NCBI GenBank assembly: GCA_031418715.1 | Contig: JANOJL010000059.1 | Span: forward strand, 1 to 64,000 | DNA from: JANMDU01 sp031418715 | GTDB lineage: Bacteria; Pseudomonadota; Gammaproteobacteria; Burkholderiales; Burkholderiaceae_C | Reading direction: 5' to 3' | DNA: 64,000 nucleotides | Shown: piece after piece, positions 7,275-15,308 of the stretch | Layout of the letters: each line of letters begins with the position of its first letter | Numbering within the stretch: the first letter of the stretch is position 1 | Translations under genes and position numbers: made by a program | The notes under the pieces: generated by a model | What the model was told of the DNA's origin: nothing | Databases searched by the model: none | The model's input: only the letters and a program-made list of their open reading frames with translations

Positions 7275-8426
7275 TCAGAGTTGGTCCAGAGGCCAGCGCG
7301 GCTTCACATCAAAAGCGTAGTTCCGCGAGGGCTGCGCTTTTCCTGTTTGAAGGCGCATACCCGCAGCGAGCGCGATCATCGCGCCGTTGTCGGTGCACAA
7401 ATGCAACTCAGGATAGTGCACACGAATGCGTTGCTTGGCGCAAGCGGCATTGAGCTGATCGCGCAAACTGCGATTCGCACCCACGCCGCCCGCCACCACC
7501 AAGCGCTTCAAGCCAGAGTGTTGTACTGCTTTGAGCGATTTCTTCACCAACACTTCCGTGATCGCAGCCTGAATACTCGCTGCCAGATCGCGCAGCGTCT
7601 CAGCTGACAAAGATTCAACGCCCTGCCCGCGTACCTCCTTGCCCTCGGGCACATCGCCCACCAAGCGCTTGACCTGCGTGAGCACTGCCGTCTTCAAACC
7701 TGCAAACGAAAAATCTAAATCGCCGCTGTGCAGCAACGGGCGCGGAAATTTAAAGGCCAGAGGATCCCCTAGCTTAACTTCGCCGCCGCCGCCGCCATCG
7801 GCCAATTTTGCCAATTGAGGCCCGCCAGGATATGGCAAGCCGAGCAATTTGGCAGTTTTATCAAACGCTTCGCCAGCGGCATCATCAATCGTCTCACCCA
7901 GCAAAGCATATTCGCCCACGCCATCGACGCGCATCAACTGCGTGTGCCCTCCGCTCACCAGCAGCGCAATAAATGGAAACTCAGGCGGATCAGCGCTTAA
8001 AAAAGGCGATAGCAAATGCCCTTCTAAATGATGGATGCCAATCACAGGCTTACCCAAAGCACTGCCCAGCGCACAGGCTGCACCCGCGCCCACAAGCAAG
8101 GCACCCGCCAAGCCGGGCCCGCGTGTAAACGCTATGAAATCGATAGCACTTAGCGCAGTATTATCAACGGCCAACACCTCTTTTGCTAAAGGAATCATGC
8201 GCCGAATATGATCTCTGCTCGCCAATTCAGGCACCACACCACCATAAGCGCGGTGCATTTCAATCTGGCTGAACAGTGCCGCACCAAGAAGCAACGGAAC
8301 AGGCGCACGAGCGCCCGCATCTGGTGCAGCCATCTCGGCGCGCACCAAGGCCACACCCGTTTCATCACAAGAAGACTCAAAGCCTAAGATCAGCATATGG
8401 CCTGAATTTTGCACTAGTGTTGACAT
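7275..8426 (-). CDS. tsaD: tRNA N6-threonylcarbamoyladenosine transferase
   Basis: TsaD transfers the threonylcarbamoyl group to A37 of ANN-reading tRNAs. The family start LGFESSCDETGVALV, the metal-binding HHLEGHL and the ATP-binding VSGGHTQLM and GGVGANRSLR are present. The ATG at 8426 was chosen because it has a good site (GGAGAG); the ATG at 8396 gives the family's usual N-terminus but has a poor site. The 8426 start overlaps the divergent start of the ANTAR gene (shared CATG). Residues VLAVDNTALSAIDFIAF are encoded by a dispersed-repeat copy. Confidence 0.93.
   Translation of the reverse strand: MSTLVQNSGHMLILGFESSCDETGVALVRAEMAAPDAGARAPVPLLLGAALFSQIEMHRAYGGVVPELASRDHIRRMIPLAKEVLAVDNTALSAIDFIAFTRGPGLAGALLVGAGAACALGSALGKPVIGIHHLEGHLLSPFLSADPPEFPFIALLVSGGHTQLMRVDGVGEYALLGETIDDAAGEAFDKTAKLLGLPYPGGPQLAKLADGGGGGEVKLGDPLAFKFPRPLLHSGDLDFSFAGLKTAVLTQVKRLVGDVPEGKEVRGQGVESLSAETLRDLAASIQAAITEVLVKKSLKAVQHSGLKRLVVAGGVGANRSLRDQLNAACAKQRIRVHYPELHLCTDNGAMIALAAGMRLQTGKAQPSRNYAFDVKPRWPLDQL
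8133..8182 (+). repeat. Dispersed repeat, copy R4, inside tsaD
   Basis: AATCGATAGCACTTAGCGCA followed by GTATTATCAACGGCCAACAC. It matches the family core with several substitutions and no frameshift in tsaD. Confidence 0.6.
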
Positions 8427-9105
8427 GAGTCTCTCCAAAGCATCTTTTGCCGCCACTTCGAGCGCGTCCAGCACGGAAGCTGCGTACAAGTTGCGCATTG
8501 TGGTGGTCGCGCCAGAAACGCTCTCGCCCGACGGCTTGGACGAACACGCCGCGCAGGAGGCCGTGCGCAGCCGTGAACTACGGATTGGCTTGCTAGAGAG
8601 TGGCTACAACTTGATCGCGGTGCTCCCCGCAGACAGTTTTTTAGCGCAACGCATCACGCAATTGCAGCCTGACATGATCATCGTGGATGCTGAAAGCGAT
8701 GCCCGCGATGCGCTAGAACACGTGGTGATGGCCACCCGCGAAGCGCCACGCCCGATTGTGCTGTTCACCGAAGACAACGACACCTCGCGTGTGAAAGATG
8801 CCGTGGCTGCGGGCGTCAATGCCTATATCGTGGCCGGCCTCGCGCCAGAACGCATCCGCCCGATCATGGATGTGGCGATGGCACGGTTTGAGCATGAGCA
8901 GAGTCTGCGGCAAGAGCTGAAAAGCGCCAAGTCCGAGCTGCAAGACCGCAAAACCATCGACCGCGCCAAGGGTCTATTGATGCAGCGTCAAGGTCTCTCT
9001 GAGCCAGAGGCCTACGAAAAGCTGCGCAAATCCGCGATGGACAAAGGCTTGAAGCTGGCTGATGTGGCGCAGCGGATGTTGGATGTGGCGGATTTGTTAA
9101 GTTAA
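8425..9105 (+). CDS. nasT: ANTAR-domain antitermination regulator, NasT type
   Basis: A 226-residue response-regulator-like protein. A receiver-like domain (about 24-150) carries LQPDMIIVDAESDARDALEH, and a C-terminal ANTAR RNA-binding domain (about 160-222) carries TIDRAKGLLMQRQGLSEPEA and SAMDKGLKLADVAQRMLDV. ANTAR proteins bind paired hairpins with hexanucleotide loops in leader RNA and prevent termination. Exactly such hairpins lie 30-80 nt downstream, ahead of nrtA, so the regulator probably controls the nitrate transporter. The start codon shares CATG with the tsaD start; no clear ribosome site precedes it, so the true start could be downstream. Confidence 0.88.
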   Translation: MSLSKASFAATSSASSTEAAYKLRIVVVAPETLSPDGLDEHAAQEAVRSRELRIGLLESGYNLIAVLPADSFLAQRITQLQPDMIIVDAESDARDALEHVVMATREAPRPIVLFTEDNDTSRVKDAVAAGVNAYIVAGLAPERIRPIMDVAMARFEHEQSLRQELKSAKSELQDRKTIDRAKGLLMQRQGLSEPEAYEKLRKSAMDKGLKLADVAQRMLDVADLLS

Positions 9106-9136
9106 GTTGGCACGCTTCTCGCATATATCCCTACAA

Positions 9137-9182
9137 GGTCAATGTTGATCACCTGATTCCACGCTCTGCAATGGCGCAGCGC
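9137..9182 (+). promoter_or_regulatory. ANTAR target RNA: two hexaloop hairpins
   Basis: Hairpin 1 is GGTC (9137-9140), loop AATGTT (9141-9146), GATC (9147-9150). Hairpin 2 is CTGC (9166-9169), loop AATGGC (9170-9175), GCAG (9176-9179), with two outer CG pairs beyond one mismatch. Both six-base loops have A at position 1 and G at position 4, the known recognition pattern of ANTAR proteins. They lie in the nrtA leader just after the ANTAR gene and ahead of a terminator hairpin. Confidence 0.75.
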
Positions 9183-9200
9183 AACGGATCACACAGAACG

Positions 9201-9269
9201 AAGACGTTCTTGATGCATTTCGCGCGAAATTTGTGCGGTTTGCATGCAAGAGCGTCTTTTCTTTTTTTG
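9201..9269 (+). terminator. Intrinsic terminator in the nrtA leader (attenuator)
   Basis: The left strand AAGACGTTCTTGATGCAT (from 9201) pairs with ATGCAAGAGCGTCTT (9244-9258) apart from one G-U pair and a small bulge. CTTTTCTTTTTTT follows. It lies 36 nt before nrtA and after the ANTAR hairpins, so transcription would stop here unless NasT antiterminates. Confidence 0.8.
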
Positions 9270-9305
9270 GACTTTTCCTTTTTCTATTCCTATTGGAGTG
9301 ATGCC

Positions 9306-10550
9306 ATGAATGATCTCTTAAAAAAACAACTCAGCCGCCGCAAAGCGCTTCAAATTGGTGCGGTGGGCGCAGTTGGCCTATCCCCTGCGCTGCGTGCCAC
9401 GGTCTACGCGCAAGGCTCAGATGCACCAGAGAAAAAGGAGGTCAAGATTGGCTTTATTCCTCTTACAGATTGCGCCAGCATTGTCATGGCGTCAGTCCTA
9501 GGAATTGATCAGAAGTACGGCGTCAAAATCATTCCGAGCAAAGAGGCCAGTTGGGCCAGTGTTAGGGACAAGTTGCTCGCTGGCGAGAACGACATGACCC
9601 ACATGTTGTACGGCATGGCCTATGGCATCCAATTGGGCATTGGTGGTCCCAAGCGAGACATGAATGTTTTGATGACCCTCAATCAAAACGGCCAGGCCAT
9701 TACCTTGTCGAAAAAACTCGCAGAGAAAGGCGCGGTCGATTTGGCCGGCCTCGTCAAGCTGATGAAAAGCGAAAAACGCGAATACACCTTTGCGCAAACC
9801 TTCCCGACCGGCACCCATGCCATGTGGCTCTACTACTGGCTGGCATCGGGCGGCATCAATCCACTGCAAGATGCCAAGGTGATCACCGTACCGCCCCCGC
9901 AAATGGTGGCCAATATGCGCGTTGGCAACATGGATGGCTATTGCGTCGGCGAGCCTTGGAATCATCGCGCCATCGCCGACGGCATTGGCATCACCGCTGA
10001 GACAACCCAAGGCATCTGGAAAGATCACCCCGAAAAGGTGCTGGGCGTCACTGCAGACTTTGCCAAGAAAAATCCCAATACATGCCGCGCAGTCACGGCG
10101 GCGATCATTGAAGCTGGTAAGTGGATCGACGCAGGTTTGCAGAACAAAAACAAAATGGCCGAAACCATTGCTGATAAATCCTACGTCAATACAAGCGTTG
10201 ATGTGATCAACCAACGTATTTTGGGTCGCTATCAAAACGGCCTGGGCAAAACGTGGGACGACCCGAACTACATGAAATTCTTTAACGATGGCATGGCAAG
10301 CTATCCGTATCTCTCTGACGGCATGTGGTTCCTGACGCAACACAAGCGCTGGGGTTTGCTAAAAGATCATCCTGACTACCTCAACGTTGCTAAGGCTGTC
10401 AACCGCATCGACATCTACAAGCAAGCAGCAGCGGCAGCGAAAGTCCCAGTCCCGAAAAGTGACATGCGAACCAGCAAGCTCATTGATGGCGTTACGTGGG
10501 ACGGAACCAACCCTGCCAAGTACGCCGACGGCTTCAAGATCAAGGCCTAA
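9306..10550 (+). CDS. nrtA: Nitrate ABC transporter substrate-binding protein
   Basis: NrtA/CmpA-family periplasmic binding protein of 414 residues. The N-terminus has a twin-arginine signal (QLSRRKALQIGAVGAVGLSP). Family features include KIGFIPLTDCASIVMA, FPTGTHAMWLYYWLASGG, PPPQMVANMRVGNMDGYCVG and GEPWNHRAI. The ATG at 9306 is supported by TTGGAGTG and by the Tat signal directly after it; a longer frame would run back through the leader hairpins. Nitrate as ligand is inferred from the family and the ANTAR regulator. Nitrite or cyanate remain possible. Confidence 0.9.
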   Translation: MNDLLKKQLSRRKALQIGAVGAVGLSPALRATVYAQGSDAPEKKEVKIGFIPLTDCASIVMASVLGIDQKYGVKIIPSKEASWASVRDKLLAGENDMTHMLYGMAYGIQLGIGGPKRDMNVLMTLNQNGQAITLSKKLAEKGAVDLAGLVKLMKSEKREYTFAQTFPTGTHAMWLYYWLASGGINPLQDAKVITVPPPQMVANMRVGNMDGYCVGEPWNHRAIADGIGITAETTQGIWKDHPEKVLGVTADFAKKNPNTCRAVTAAIIEAGKWIDAGLQNKNKMAETIADKSYVNTSVDVINQRILGRYQNGLGKTWDDPNYMKFFNDGMASYPYLSDGMWFLTQHKRWGLLKDHPDYLNVAKAVNRIDIYKQAAAAAKVPVPKSDMRTSKLIDGVTWDGTNPAKYADGFKIKA

Positions 10551-10573
10551 CGGCCGCTGCACAAGGAGCGACC

Positions 10574-11518
10574 ATGGTTTCCGCCGTTTTTCACGATCCG
10601 CTGCCCGATACCTCTGCGCCTCTCAAAAGGGCACAGATTCATACCAACAATACTATAAATTCCATAGCATCTAGTGCAGATTCTAAAAGGGCTGAGGCCA
10701 TGAAAGCACCAAAAAAAGAAGCCTCTATGCCGTTTGATTGGCGAGGTTTGTGGCTCAAAGTTATACCACCGATCATTGGCATGGCCTTGCTGGTTGCCGT
10801 TTGGCAAGTTATCGCGATGACCAGCAAAGGCAGCATTCCTACGCCCCTAGCTACAGGTATCCAAGCTGTGGATATTTTTTCTAAGCCTTTTTACAGCAAT
10901 GGCCCCAACGACCAAGGCATTGGATGGAATATCTGGAGCTCCCTCAAGCGAGTGGCCTTGGGTTTTGGCTTAGCGGCCTTGGTTGGTATTCCCGTCGGTT
11001 TCATGATCGGACGCTTCACATTTCTCAACCGGATGTTCGGCCCTTTGATCAGTCTTTTGCGCCCTGTATCACCTTTGGCTTGGCTGCCAATCGGTCTGCT
11101 CGTCTTCAAAGGTGCGCACCCTGCAGCGATCTGGACGATTTTTATCTGCTCTATCTGGCCGATGATCATCAACACGGCCGTGGGCGTGCAGCGTGTGCCT
11201 CAAGACTACATGAACGTCGCACGGGTGCTCAACCTGTCGGAGTGGAAGATCATCACGAAGATTTTGTTCCCTGCGGTGTTGCCTTACATGCTCACGGGTG
11301 TACGCCTTGCTGTGGGCACCGCTTGGCTGGTGATCGTGGCCGCTGAAATGCTCACCGGAGGCGTCGGCATTGGCTTCTGGGTTTGGGACGAATGGAATAA
11401 CCTGAATGTGAAGAACATCATCATCGCCATTTTCGTCATTGGCCTGGTCGGCCTGATTCTCGAAGCGATGCTGATCAAGCTGGCAAGCGCCTTCACCTAC
11501 GAAGAAGTGAAAAATTAA
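10574..11518 (+). CDS. nrtB: Nitrate ABC transporter permease
   Basis: Inner-membrane permease of the NrtB/SsuC type, 314 residues with about six membrane segments. The permease signature region is GFGLAALVGIPVGFMIGRF to LRPVSPLAWLPIGLLVFKGA. The ATG at 10574 has a strong site (AAGGAG). Compared with the core, the first 40 or so residues form an unusual soluble extension, part of which (INSIASSADSKRAEAMK) is encoded by a dispersed-repeat copy. A start at the ATG at 10700 would omit the extension but has a badly spaced site. It lies in the nrtABD operon, 23 nt after nrtA. Confidence 0.88.
   Translation: MVSAVFHDPLPDTSAPLKRAQIHTNNTINSIASSADSKRAEAMKAPKKEASMPFDWRGLWLKVIPPIIGMALLVAVWQVIAMTSKGSIPTPLATGIQAVDIFSKPFYSNGPNDQGIGWNIWSSLKRVALGFGLAALVGIPVGFMIGRFTFLNRMFGPLISLLRPVSPLAWLPIGLLVFKGAHPAAIWTIFICSIWPMIINTAVGVQRVPQDYMNVARVLNLSEWKIITKILFPAVLPYMLTGVRLAVGTAWLVIVAAEMLTGGVGIGFWVWDEWNNLNVKNIIIAIFVIGLVGLILEAMLIKLASAFTYEEVKN
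10656..10707 (+). repeat. Dispersed repeat, copy R5, inside nrtB
   Basis: ATAGCATCTAGTGCAGATTC followed by TAAAAGGGCTGAGGCCATGA. It encodes part of the N-terminal extension of NrtB. Confidence 0.65.
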
Positions 11519-11529
11519 AGGAAAGCATC

Positions 11530-12348
11530 ATGGACAAGTACATCGAAATTTCCGGCGTCGCGCAGACCTTCAAAACCACCAAGGGCTTGTTCCCTGCGCT
11601 CAAGGACATCAGCCTGAGTGTCAGCAAAGGCGAATTCGTCACACTGATCGGCCACTCGGGTTGCGGCAAATCGACCCTGCTCAATTTGATTGCTGGGCTG
11701 ACCACACCCACCGAGGGCACATTGCTGTGCGCCAACCGTGAGATCAAGGGGCCCGGTCCGGAGCGTGCCATGGTGTTTCAAAATCATTCGCTTCTGCCTT
11801 GGCTCACTTGCTATGAAAACGTTCATCTCGCGGTCGAGCGGGTCTTTGGAAGCACAACGACCAACAGGGCTGGCGAGACCAAAGCTGAGCTAAAGGCACG
11901 CACCGAGGCAGCGCTGGAAATGGTGGGCCTCACACACGCGCTTTCCAAGCGTCCTGGGGAGATCTCGGGAGGCATGAAGCAGCGCGTTGGTATCGCACGC
12001 GCCCTCTCGATGGAACCGCAAGTGCTGCTCATGGATGAGCCTTTTGGCGCGCTAGATGCGCTCACGCGCGCCAAGCTGCAAGATGAGCTACTGGAGATCG
12101 TGCAGAAAACGCACAGTACCGTGGTGATGGTGACGCATGATGTGGACGAAGCAGTGTTGCTCTCTGATCGAATCGTGATGATGACCAATGGCCCTGCGGC
12201 CACGATTGGCGATGTCTTGAGCGTGAATCTGCCGCGCCCTCGCAACCGCGTGGCGCTGGCGCAGAGCGCGGAATACATCCAATACCGCAGCACCGTGCTT
12301 GATTTCCTCTACAACCGCCAGTCGCATGTGGAAAAAACTGCTGCCTGA
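11530..12348 (+). CDS. nrtD: Nitrate ABC transporter ATP-binding protein
   Basis: A 272-residue ABC ATPase. Walker A is GHSGCGKST, the signature is GEISGGMKQRVGIARAL, Walker B is VLLMDEPFGALDALT, and the switch His is in VMVTHDVDEAVLL. The C-terminus ends soon after the nucleotide-binding domain, so it is the NrtD-like form rather than an NrtC fusion with a substrate-sensing domain. It starts 11 nt after nrtB (AAAGGAAAG site) and closes the operon. No nitrate or nitrite reductase gene follows. Confidence 0.92.
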   Translation: MDKYIEISGVAQTFKTTKGLFPALKDISLSVSKGEFVTLIGHSGCGKSTLLNLIAGLTTPTEGTLLCANREIKGPGPERAMVFQNHSLLPWLTCYENVHLAVERVFGSTTTNRAGETKAELKARTEAALEMVGLTHALSKRPGEISGGMKQRVGIARALSMEPQVLLMDEPFGALDALTRAKLQDELLEIVQKTHSTVVMVTHDVDEAVLLSDRIVMMTNGPAATIGDVLSVNLPRPRNRVALAQSAEYIQYRSTVLDFLYNRQSHVEKTAA

Positions 12349-12359
12349 GTCCGCATTCT

Positions 12360-13229
12360 CTAGCGCATGCCGTTGCGCGCAGCCAGTTCAACGAAAATGC
12401 CGCTGTGATCGAGATCACCCAAGCCATGGCTTTCGGCTACCGCGTAGAGTTGCTCAAAGAAGGTGACGATGGGTGCGTCCATGCCTGTCTCTTGTGCGCA
12501 ATCGACGGCGTTGCGCATGTCTTTGAGCTGCACAGATAAGCGGCCACGCGGCGCAAAATCGCGCTGCGCCATTCGCTCGCCATGCAATTGCAAAATTCGG
12601 CTGTCGGCAAAGCCGCCCACCATCGCTTCGCGCACCTTGGCCATGTCTGCCCCGCCGCGCGAAGCCAGGAGCAGCGCTTCAGCCACCACACCAATCGTGC
12701 CGCCCACGATCATTTGATTGGCTAGCTTTGTAAGCTGTCCTGCACCATGCGGGCCCACATGCGAGGCACGGCCAAACACTTTCAGCACGGGCTGCGCCCG
12801 TTCAAAATCTTCCAACAAACCGCCAGCCATCATCACCAAAGTACCGGCTGCTGCGCCCACGGTGCCACCCGAGACAGGGCAATCGATGTGATGCAAACCT
12901 AGCTTTGTCAACCGCGCCGCATGGTCGCGGGCTTCGCGCGGTTTGGACGAGCTCATGTCGATCAGCAGCACGCCTTTCGTCATGGCCTTCGCAACGCCTT
13001 GGTTAAAAAGCACCGTTTCTGTGATCTGCCCATTCTCCAACATGCTGATCACAATTTCTGCACCCAGCACCGCTGTTGCGGCCTCTGCATGCACATGCGC
13101 GCCATACGCAGCCAGCGGCTGCGCCTTGGCTTGCGTTCGATTCCACACATGGGTTTCAAAACCTGCTTCGCACAAGCGGCGCGCCATGGGCAAGCCCATC
13201 AAACCAATTCCAAGGAAGGTAATTTTCAT
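12360..13229 (-). CDS. NAD(P)-dependent 3-hydroxyacid dehydrogenase, GarR/GlxR family
   Basis: A 289-residue beta-hydroxyacid dehydrogenase (3-hydroxyisobutyrate dehydrogenase or tartronate semialdehyde reductase type). The Rossmann motif FLGIGLMGLPMA is at the N-terminus, the substrate motif DCPVSGGTVGAAAGTL near 120-135, and the catalytic Lys lies in GAGQLTKLANQM. An ATG nine bases upstream is also possible. Neither has a good ribosome site, and a dispersed repeat lies directly upstream. The convergent end lies 11 nt from nrtD. The substrate cannot be decided from sequence. Confidence 0.85.
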   Translation of the reverse strand: MKITFLGIGLMGLPMARRLCEAGFETHVWNRTQAKAQPLAAYGAHVHAEAATAVLGAEIVISMLENGQITETVLFNQGVAKAMTKGVLLIDMSSSKPREARDHAARLTKLGLHHIDCPVSGGTVGAAAGTLVMMAGGLLEDFERAQPVLKVFGRASHVGPHGAGQLTKLANQMIVGGTIGVVAEALLLASRGGADMAKVREAMVGGFADSRILQLHGERMAQRDFAPRGRLSVQLKDMRNAVDCAQETGMDAPIVTFFEQLYAVAESHGLGDLDHSGIFVELAARNGMR

Positions 13230-13237
13230 GGCATTCA

Positions 13238-13302
13238 CTACTCATTTAATAGCACTCTGCTCAGGTTTTATAACGGCTAGATGCCGATTTGACCTTAAAA
13301 AT
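13238..13302 (+). repeat. Dispersed repeat, copy R6
   Basis: Intergenic copy: ATTTAATAGCACTCTGCTCA followed by GGTTTTATAACGGCTAGATG, with the CTTAAAAATG tail. It lies immediately upstream of the 3-hydroxyacid dehydrogenase gene and so occupies its promoter region. Confidence 0.85.
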
Positions 13303-13418
13303 GCTTTCAACCAAGCAGGCAACCCACACGATCAAAGCATGCAAATATCTTCCCATGCCTAGGCTTGCCTTTTGCTGACAAGCTACCGCCCCTTGCTGTC
13401 ACACAGGCGCGGCGGCAA

Positions 13419-14426
13419 TCAATTCACCATCACCACTTTCCCCTTCACCCCGCGCGTCGCCATGTGCGCATACGCCGCTTTGAGTTCACTCATCGGCATC
13501 GTTCGGTCAATGATCGGCTTGATCTGGCCAGAGGCATGCCAAGCGGCGAGTTGTTTGTAGTCCTGCATGAAAGTCTTAGGCTCACGCTTGGTGAAATCGC
13601 CCCAGAATACGCCGACGATGCTCGCGCCTTTGAGCAGCGCCAAATTAAAAGGCAGCGCGGGAATCGGGCCGCTGGCAAAGCCAATCACCAGATAGCGCCC
13701 GCGCCAAGCTATCGAACGAAACACCGGCTCGGCAAACTGCCCGCCAATCGGGTCATACACGATATCGGGCGCTTTGCTTCCCACGCTCTCGCAAGCCGCC
13801 TTGATCGCTTCTCGCAGTTGAGAAGAAAACTGCTCAGGATCACTGAAAGCACCGTAATTGATCACCGCATCTGCTCCAAAAGCTTTCACAGCCGCGCATT
13901 TGTCAGCGCTTGAAGCCGCCGCGATCACTTTCGAACCCGCCGCCTTGGCAATTTGAATCGCCGCCGTGCCCACGCCGCCCGCTGCGCCGAGAATCAAGAC
14001 CGTCTCGCCCGCCTTGAGTTGGCCGCGATCCAGCAGCGCATGAATCGTGGTGGCATACGTCATCAAAAGCGATGCACCGTCTTCATACGTGAAGCCTTCG
14101 GGCATGGGCAGTGCGAGCATCGCAGGCAGCACCGCATGTGTGGCAAAGCCGCCTGTGCCATGAAGGCAAATCACCGATTGCCCCACCTTCAGATGCGCCA
14201 CGCCCTCGCCGACCGCTTCAACGATGCCCGCAAACTCCGAGCCAGGCACAAAAGGCAGTGGCGGCTTGAATTGGTATTTGTTTTGCACGATCAGCGTGTC
14301 TGGGAAGTTCAGACTTGCCGCCTTGATCGCCACGAGCACTTCGCCCGCCTTGGGCGCGGGTGTGGGTTGCTCTTTCCAAACGAGAGCGTCAACGCCAGTG
14401 GGGGTTTCGCAAAGCCAAGCGTGCAT
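13419..14426 (-). CDS. Zinc-independent quinone oxidoreductase, MDR family
   Basis: A 335-residue NADPH:quinone oxidoreductase-like protein. It has the GroES-like N-domain (PFVPGSEFAGIVEAVGEGV) and the nucleotide-binding motif LILGAAGGVGTAAIQIAKAAG at about 145-165. The zinc-ligand Cys cluster of classical alcohol dehydrogenases is not seen. A good ribosome site (TAGGAGA) precedes the ATG. It is divergent from surE. The electron acceptor is unknown. Confidence 0.88.
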   Translation of the reverse strand: MHAWLCETPTGVDALVWKEQPTPAPKAGEVLVAIKAASLNFPDTLIVQNKYQFKPPLPFVPGSEFAGIVEAVGEGVAHLKVGQSVICLHGTGGFATHAVLPAMLALPMPEGFTYEDGASLLMTYATTIHALLDRGQLKAGETVLILGAAGGVGTAAIQIAKAAGSKVIAAASSADKCAAVKAFGADAVINYGAFSDPEQFSSQLREAIKAACESVGSKAPDIVYDPIGGQFAEPVFRSIAWRGRYLVIGFASGPIPALPFNLALLKGASIVGVFWGDFTKREPKTFMQDYKQLAAWHASGQIKPIIDRTMPMSELKAAYAHMATRGVKGKVVMVN

Positions 14427-14521
14427 GATGAAGTCTCCTAAAGTTCAATCTATGCATCTTAGTGGCAGAAACATGCGATTGCCTCCAAGCAATGTCTCTC
14501 ACACGTCATAGAATCAAACGC

Positions 14522-15286
14522 ATGAAAATCTTGATCTCGAACGACGATGGCTACCAAGCCGCAGGCATTGTGGCTTTGTATGAGGCTTTGAAAACGGTCG
14601 CTGAGGTCGAGGTGATCGCGCCGGAGCACAACAACAGCGCCAAATCCAACGCGCTCACACTGCATTCGCCGCTTTACGTGCACCGTGCAGCCAACGGCTT
14701 TCGTTATGTGAACGGCACACCCGCTGACTGCGTGCACATCGCGCTCACAGGCTTGCTCGGCTACAAACCCGATCTGGTCGTATCGGGCATCAACAATGGC
14801 GCCAACATGGGTGACGACACGATTTACAGCGGCACGGTGGGTGCGGCAATGGAAGGCTATTTGTTTGGCATTCCCGCGCTGGCTTTTTCCCAAACGGAGA
14901 AAGGCTGGGCGCATTTGCAAGATGCAGCTCTCGTAGCCCGCGATTTGGTGATGAAGTTCTCGCAGCAACCCGCCAGCATGCCCGGCGCTTCTGGCACGAA
15001 TGGCGCATGGCTGCTCAATGTGAACATCCCCAATCTGCCTCGCGAAATGATCAAAGCGCCCAAGGTGTGCCGCCTAGGTCGCCGCCATGCCGCTGAGCCG
15101 GTGGAAGTGCAGCCCAATCCACGTGGCGAGACGATGTATTGGATTGGTGCTGCGGGCGCGGTGGCCGACAGCGGTCCAGGCACGGATTTTGAAGCCGCTG
15201 CCGCTGGCCATGTGACGATCACGCCGCTGCAAGTGGATCTGACGGATCATGCGCGGCTCGATGCATGGCGTTTGCGTAACACCTGA
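14522..15286 (+). CDS. surE: 5'/3'-nucleotidase SurE
   Basis: A 254-residue metal-dependent nucleoside monophosphate phosphatase. The N-terminal MKILISNDDGYQAAGI holds the metal-binding Asp pair, and VSGINNGANMGDDTIYSGTV is the second conserved block. The ATG at 14522 gives the invariant family start; longer frames upstream are not needed. It is the first gene of the conserved surE-pcm-nlpD stress-survival cluster. Confidence 0.95.
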   Translation: MKILISNDDGYQAAGIVALYEALKTVAEVEVIAPEHNNSAKSNALTLHSPLYVHRAANGFRYVNGTPADCVHIALTGLLGYKPDLVVSGINNGANMGDDTIYSGTVGAAMEGYLFGIPALAFSQTEKGWAHLQDAALVARDLVMKFSQQPASMPGASGTNGAWLLNVNIPNLPREMIKAPKVCRLGRRHAAEPVEVQPNPRGETMYWIGAAGAVADSGPGTDFEAAAAGHVTITPLQVDLTDHARLDAWRLRNT

Positions 15287-15308
15287 TGCATCGTTTGACC
15301 TGAAGACC

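Noticed and set aside
9171..9305. Longer nrtA start at the left of the leader
   Set aside because: It would translate through the ANTAR hairpins and the terminator, while the ATG at 9306 has a good ribosome site and is followed directly by a Tat signal.
9498..10343. 281-codon frame antisense to nrtA
   Set aside because: It is a shadow of a strongly supported gene, and its product has no recognisable domain.
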